A DNA stretch of 7,829 bases, taken from positions 1 to 7,829 of the forward strand of contig QHRS01000037.1 in the NCBI GenBank assembly GCA_003221435.1, written 5' to 3'. Both the position numbers and the translations under genes were made by a program. Below, one piece after another: positions 6,488 through 7,829 of this stretch; position 1 is the first letter of the stretch; each line of letters opens with the position of its first letter. The notes below the pieces were generated by a model. The model saw only the letters and a list, made by a program, of their open reading frames with translations, had not been told where the DNA came from and ran no database searches. The stretch is from Candidatus Rokuibacteriota bacterium. Lineage in GTDB: Bacteria; Methylomirabilota; Methylomirabilia; Rokubacteriales; CSP1-6.

Positions 6488-7000
6488 ATGGCTGCCAAGG
6501 TCGAGCGTCGTACGGTTGATCTGTCCGCGTACCCCGACCTCGTGGTGATCTACCTCGGGATGCGCGTGAATGCCCTGACCGGGCTGAAGACGCTCGCGGG
6601 TTTCGGGCCGAAGATCGCGAGGTCCGTCGAAGCCCGGCCAGAGGGCTTGCTTCTGCATGAGAACTTCCTCTTTTCTCTCTTTCCTCCCCACGCGGGCATG
6701 CGCCAGTACTGGCGCGACTTTGACTCGCTCGAACGCTGGGCCCGCTCGGAGCCGCATCGGCTCTGGTGGCAGCACTTCATCCGTAATTCAGGTGGCACGG
6801 GCTTCTGGCATGAGGCGTACTTCATGCGGGGCGGCATGGAGGCCGTCTACGACGACATGGTCCGGGATACTGGCTTTCTGAAGTTCGCTCCGCAGCGCCC
6901 GGCGCGCGGCCCCATGTTCACAGCTCGCGGAAGGGTGCGCGCGTCCGGCGAGGCGACAATCCCCGCGCCGACCACCGAGGAGGAGTTCTACTCAAAATGA
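6488..7000 (+). CDS. DUF4188 family protein (monooxygenase-like, af470-related fold)
   Basis: A complete 170-residue protein that matches the DUF4188 pattern I know: an early hydrophobic strand with VIYLGMRVNAL (20-30), PEGLLLHENF (51-60), MRQYWRDFDSLERWAR (71-86), a W/H-rich stretch RLWWQHF (91-97), TGFWHEAY (104-111), and MEAVYDDM (117-124). The end has the customary ARGR near 146-149. The family is related to dimeric alpha/beta-barrel monooxygenases and includes fungal biosynthetic enzymes; most bacterial members have no assigned reaction. H57 and H108 are candidate functional residues by position in conserved motifs, which is inference. There is no signal peptide. The stop overlaps the start of the flavoprotein gene (ATGA at 6997-7000), so both are probably translated together. 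Third-position G/C is somewhat lower than in the minus-strand genes. Confidence 0.85.
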   Translation: MAAKVERRTVDLSAYPDLVVIYLGMRVNALTGLKTLAGFGPKIARSVEARPEGLLLHENFLFSLFPPHAGMRQYWRDFDSLERWARSEPHRLWWQHFIRNSGGTGFWHEAYFMRGGMEAVYDDMVRDTGFLKFAPQRPARGPMFTARGRVRASGEATIPAPTTEEEFYSK

Positions 7001-7829
7001 AAACGCGGTTCACTGAGGGATTCGGAACTCGTTACCCGATCGTGTGCGCCCCCATGGCGTTGGTGACTGGCGGTCGCCTAGCGGCCGCCGTATCGAACGC
7101 GGGGGGCCTTGGGATTGTCGGTGGCGGCTATGGCGGCATTCTTGGCGGCGAGCCGGACCTCCGGCAAGAACTCACGCATGTCCGAGGCCACAAGTTCGGC
7201 GTCGGGTTCATAACGTGGGCGCTGGCGCGCGTGCCCCACATGCTCGATGAAGCGCTTAGCCATTCGGCCTCTTGTGTGTTTCTCTCGTTCGGCGACCCGA
7301 GGCCGTTCGCCGAACCGATTCGACGCGGCGGTGCCAAGCTGATCTGCCAAGTGCAATCGCTGCGGCACGTCGATCAGGCGCTCGAGGCCGGCGCGGCCGC
7401 CGTCGTCGCCCAAGGGGCAGAAGCTGGGGGTCACGGCGCAAAGCGCTCGACGCTGCCGTTCGCTCCGGAAGTGGCGGACTACCTGTCCAAGCATTCCCCG
7501 ACAACGCTGCTTCTCGCGGCCGGGGGGATTGCGGACGGTCGCGGACTGGCCGCCGCGTTGATGCTGGGCGCCGACGGCGTGGTCGTCGGTACCCGGTTCT
7601 GGGCGTCGGAAGAGGCTCTTACGCCGCCGGGGGCGACGGACCGGGCGATATCCGCCACCGGGGACGACACGGTTCGCACCACGGCGATTGACTCCTTGCG
7701 TGGCGTTCCTTGGCCTGAGGAGTTCTCGTTCCGGGTCGTCAAGAACAAGTTCACGGAGCAGTGGGCGCATCGTGAAGCGGAAGCCGCTGCGGAGTTCGGT
7801 AGCCTCGCCGGTGCCTATGCGAACGCGAG
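6997..7829 (+). CDS. Nitronate monooxygenase-like FMN protein (partial, C-terminus cut by window edge)
   Basis: The first 277 residues of a flavin-dependent TIM-barrel protein of the nitronate monooxygenase (2-nitropropane dioxygenase) family are visible; members are usually about 310-350 residues, so the C-terminal helices are missing. Family hallmarks are PIVCAPMA (14-21), AVSNAGGLGIVGGG (31-44), QGAEAGGHG (139-147) with the catalytic-type H146, and the FMN-phosphate region AAGGIADGRG (174-183) followed by LGADGVVVGTRF (190-201). Well-studied members oxidise toxic alkyl nitronates such as propionate 3-nitronate with O2, but many relatives are enoyl reductases or of unknown role, so the name is a family label. 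The ATG lies inside the DUF4188 stop (4-base overlap). Codon use is clearly less G/C-ending than in the beta-oxidation genes: A or T ends 18 of the first 60 codons. Confidence 0.9.
   Translation, partial: MKTRFTEGFGTRYPIVCAPMALVTGGRLAAAVSNAGGLGIVGGGYGGILGGEPDLRQELTHVRGHKFGVGFITWALARVPHMLDEALSHSASCVFLSFGDPRPFAEPIRRGGAKLICQVQSLRHVDQALEAGAAAVVAQGAEAGGHGAKRSTLPFAPEVADYLSKHSPTTLLLAAGGIADGRGLAAALMLGADGVVVGTRFWASEEALTPPGATDRAISATGDDTVRTTAIDSLRGVPWPEEFSFRVVKNKFTEQWAHREAEAAAEFGSLAGAYANA

Overview
The window comes from a very GC-rich bacterium, and its coding DNA strongly prefers G or C at third codon positions. The mix of a fused beta-oxidation enzyme, thiolase, enolase-superfamily enzyme, F420/NADP oxidoreductase-like protein and nitronate monooxygenase-like protein fits a soil heterotroph. 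My best guess is a Rokubacteria/Methylomirabilota-type lineage. This is an impression from gene content and style; high-GC Proteobacteria and Actinobacteria cannot be excluded. No rRNA, tRNA, CRISPR array, transposase or phage gene is visible.

Minus-strand block (1-6318). Read in the direction of transcription, the genes are: a RidA/YjgF-family protein; a gamma-class carbonic anhydrase-like (PaaY/YrdA-like) hexapeptide protein; a fused enoyl-CoA hydratase/3-hydroxyacyl-CoA dehydrogenase; a 74-residue protein I do not recognise; a thiolase; a mandelate racemase/muconate lactonizing enzyme (enolase superfamily); and an NADPH:F420 reductase-like protein cut by the left edge. Hydratase, dehydrogenase and thiolase together make three of the four steps of a beta-oxidation turn. 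No acyl-CoA dehydrogenase or acyl-CoA ligase is present in the window. All catalytic residues I could check in these enzymes are intact.

Two copies of a GC-rich double-hairpin repeat (530-600 and 3182-3245) sit 8-10 bases beyond the stop codons of the enolase-superfamily gene and the fused beta-oxidation gene. They split the block into three likely units: RidA + carbonic anhydrase + fused enzyme; small protein + thiolase + enolase-superfamily enzyme; and the F420-type oxidoreductase.

Plus-strand block (6488-7829). After a 169-base divergent spacer, a DUF4188 protein overlaps by four bases with a nitronate monooxygenase-like flavoprotein that is cut by the right edge. These two genes use more A/T-ending codons than the beta-oxidation genes, so they may have a different history.

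I see no clear new defence or mobile system. The items most worth following are the paired-hairpin repeat, the small unknown protein between the two beta-oxidation genes, and the translationally coupled DUF4188/flavoprotein pair.
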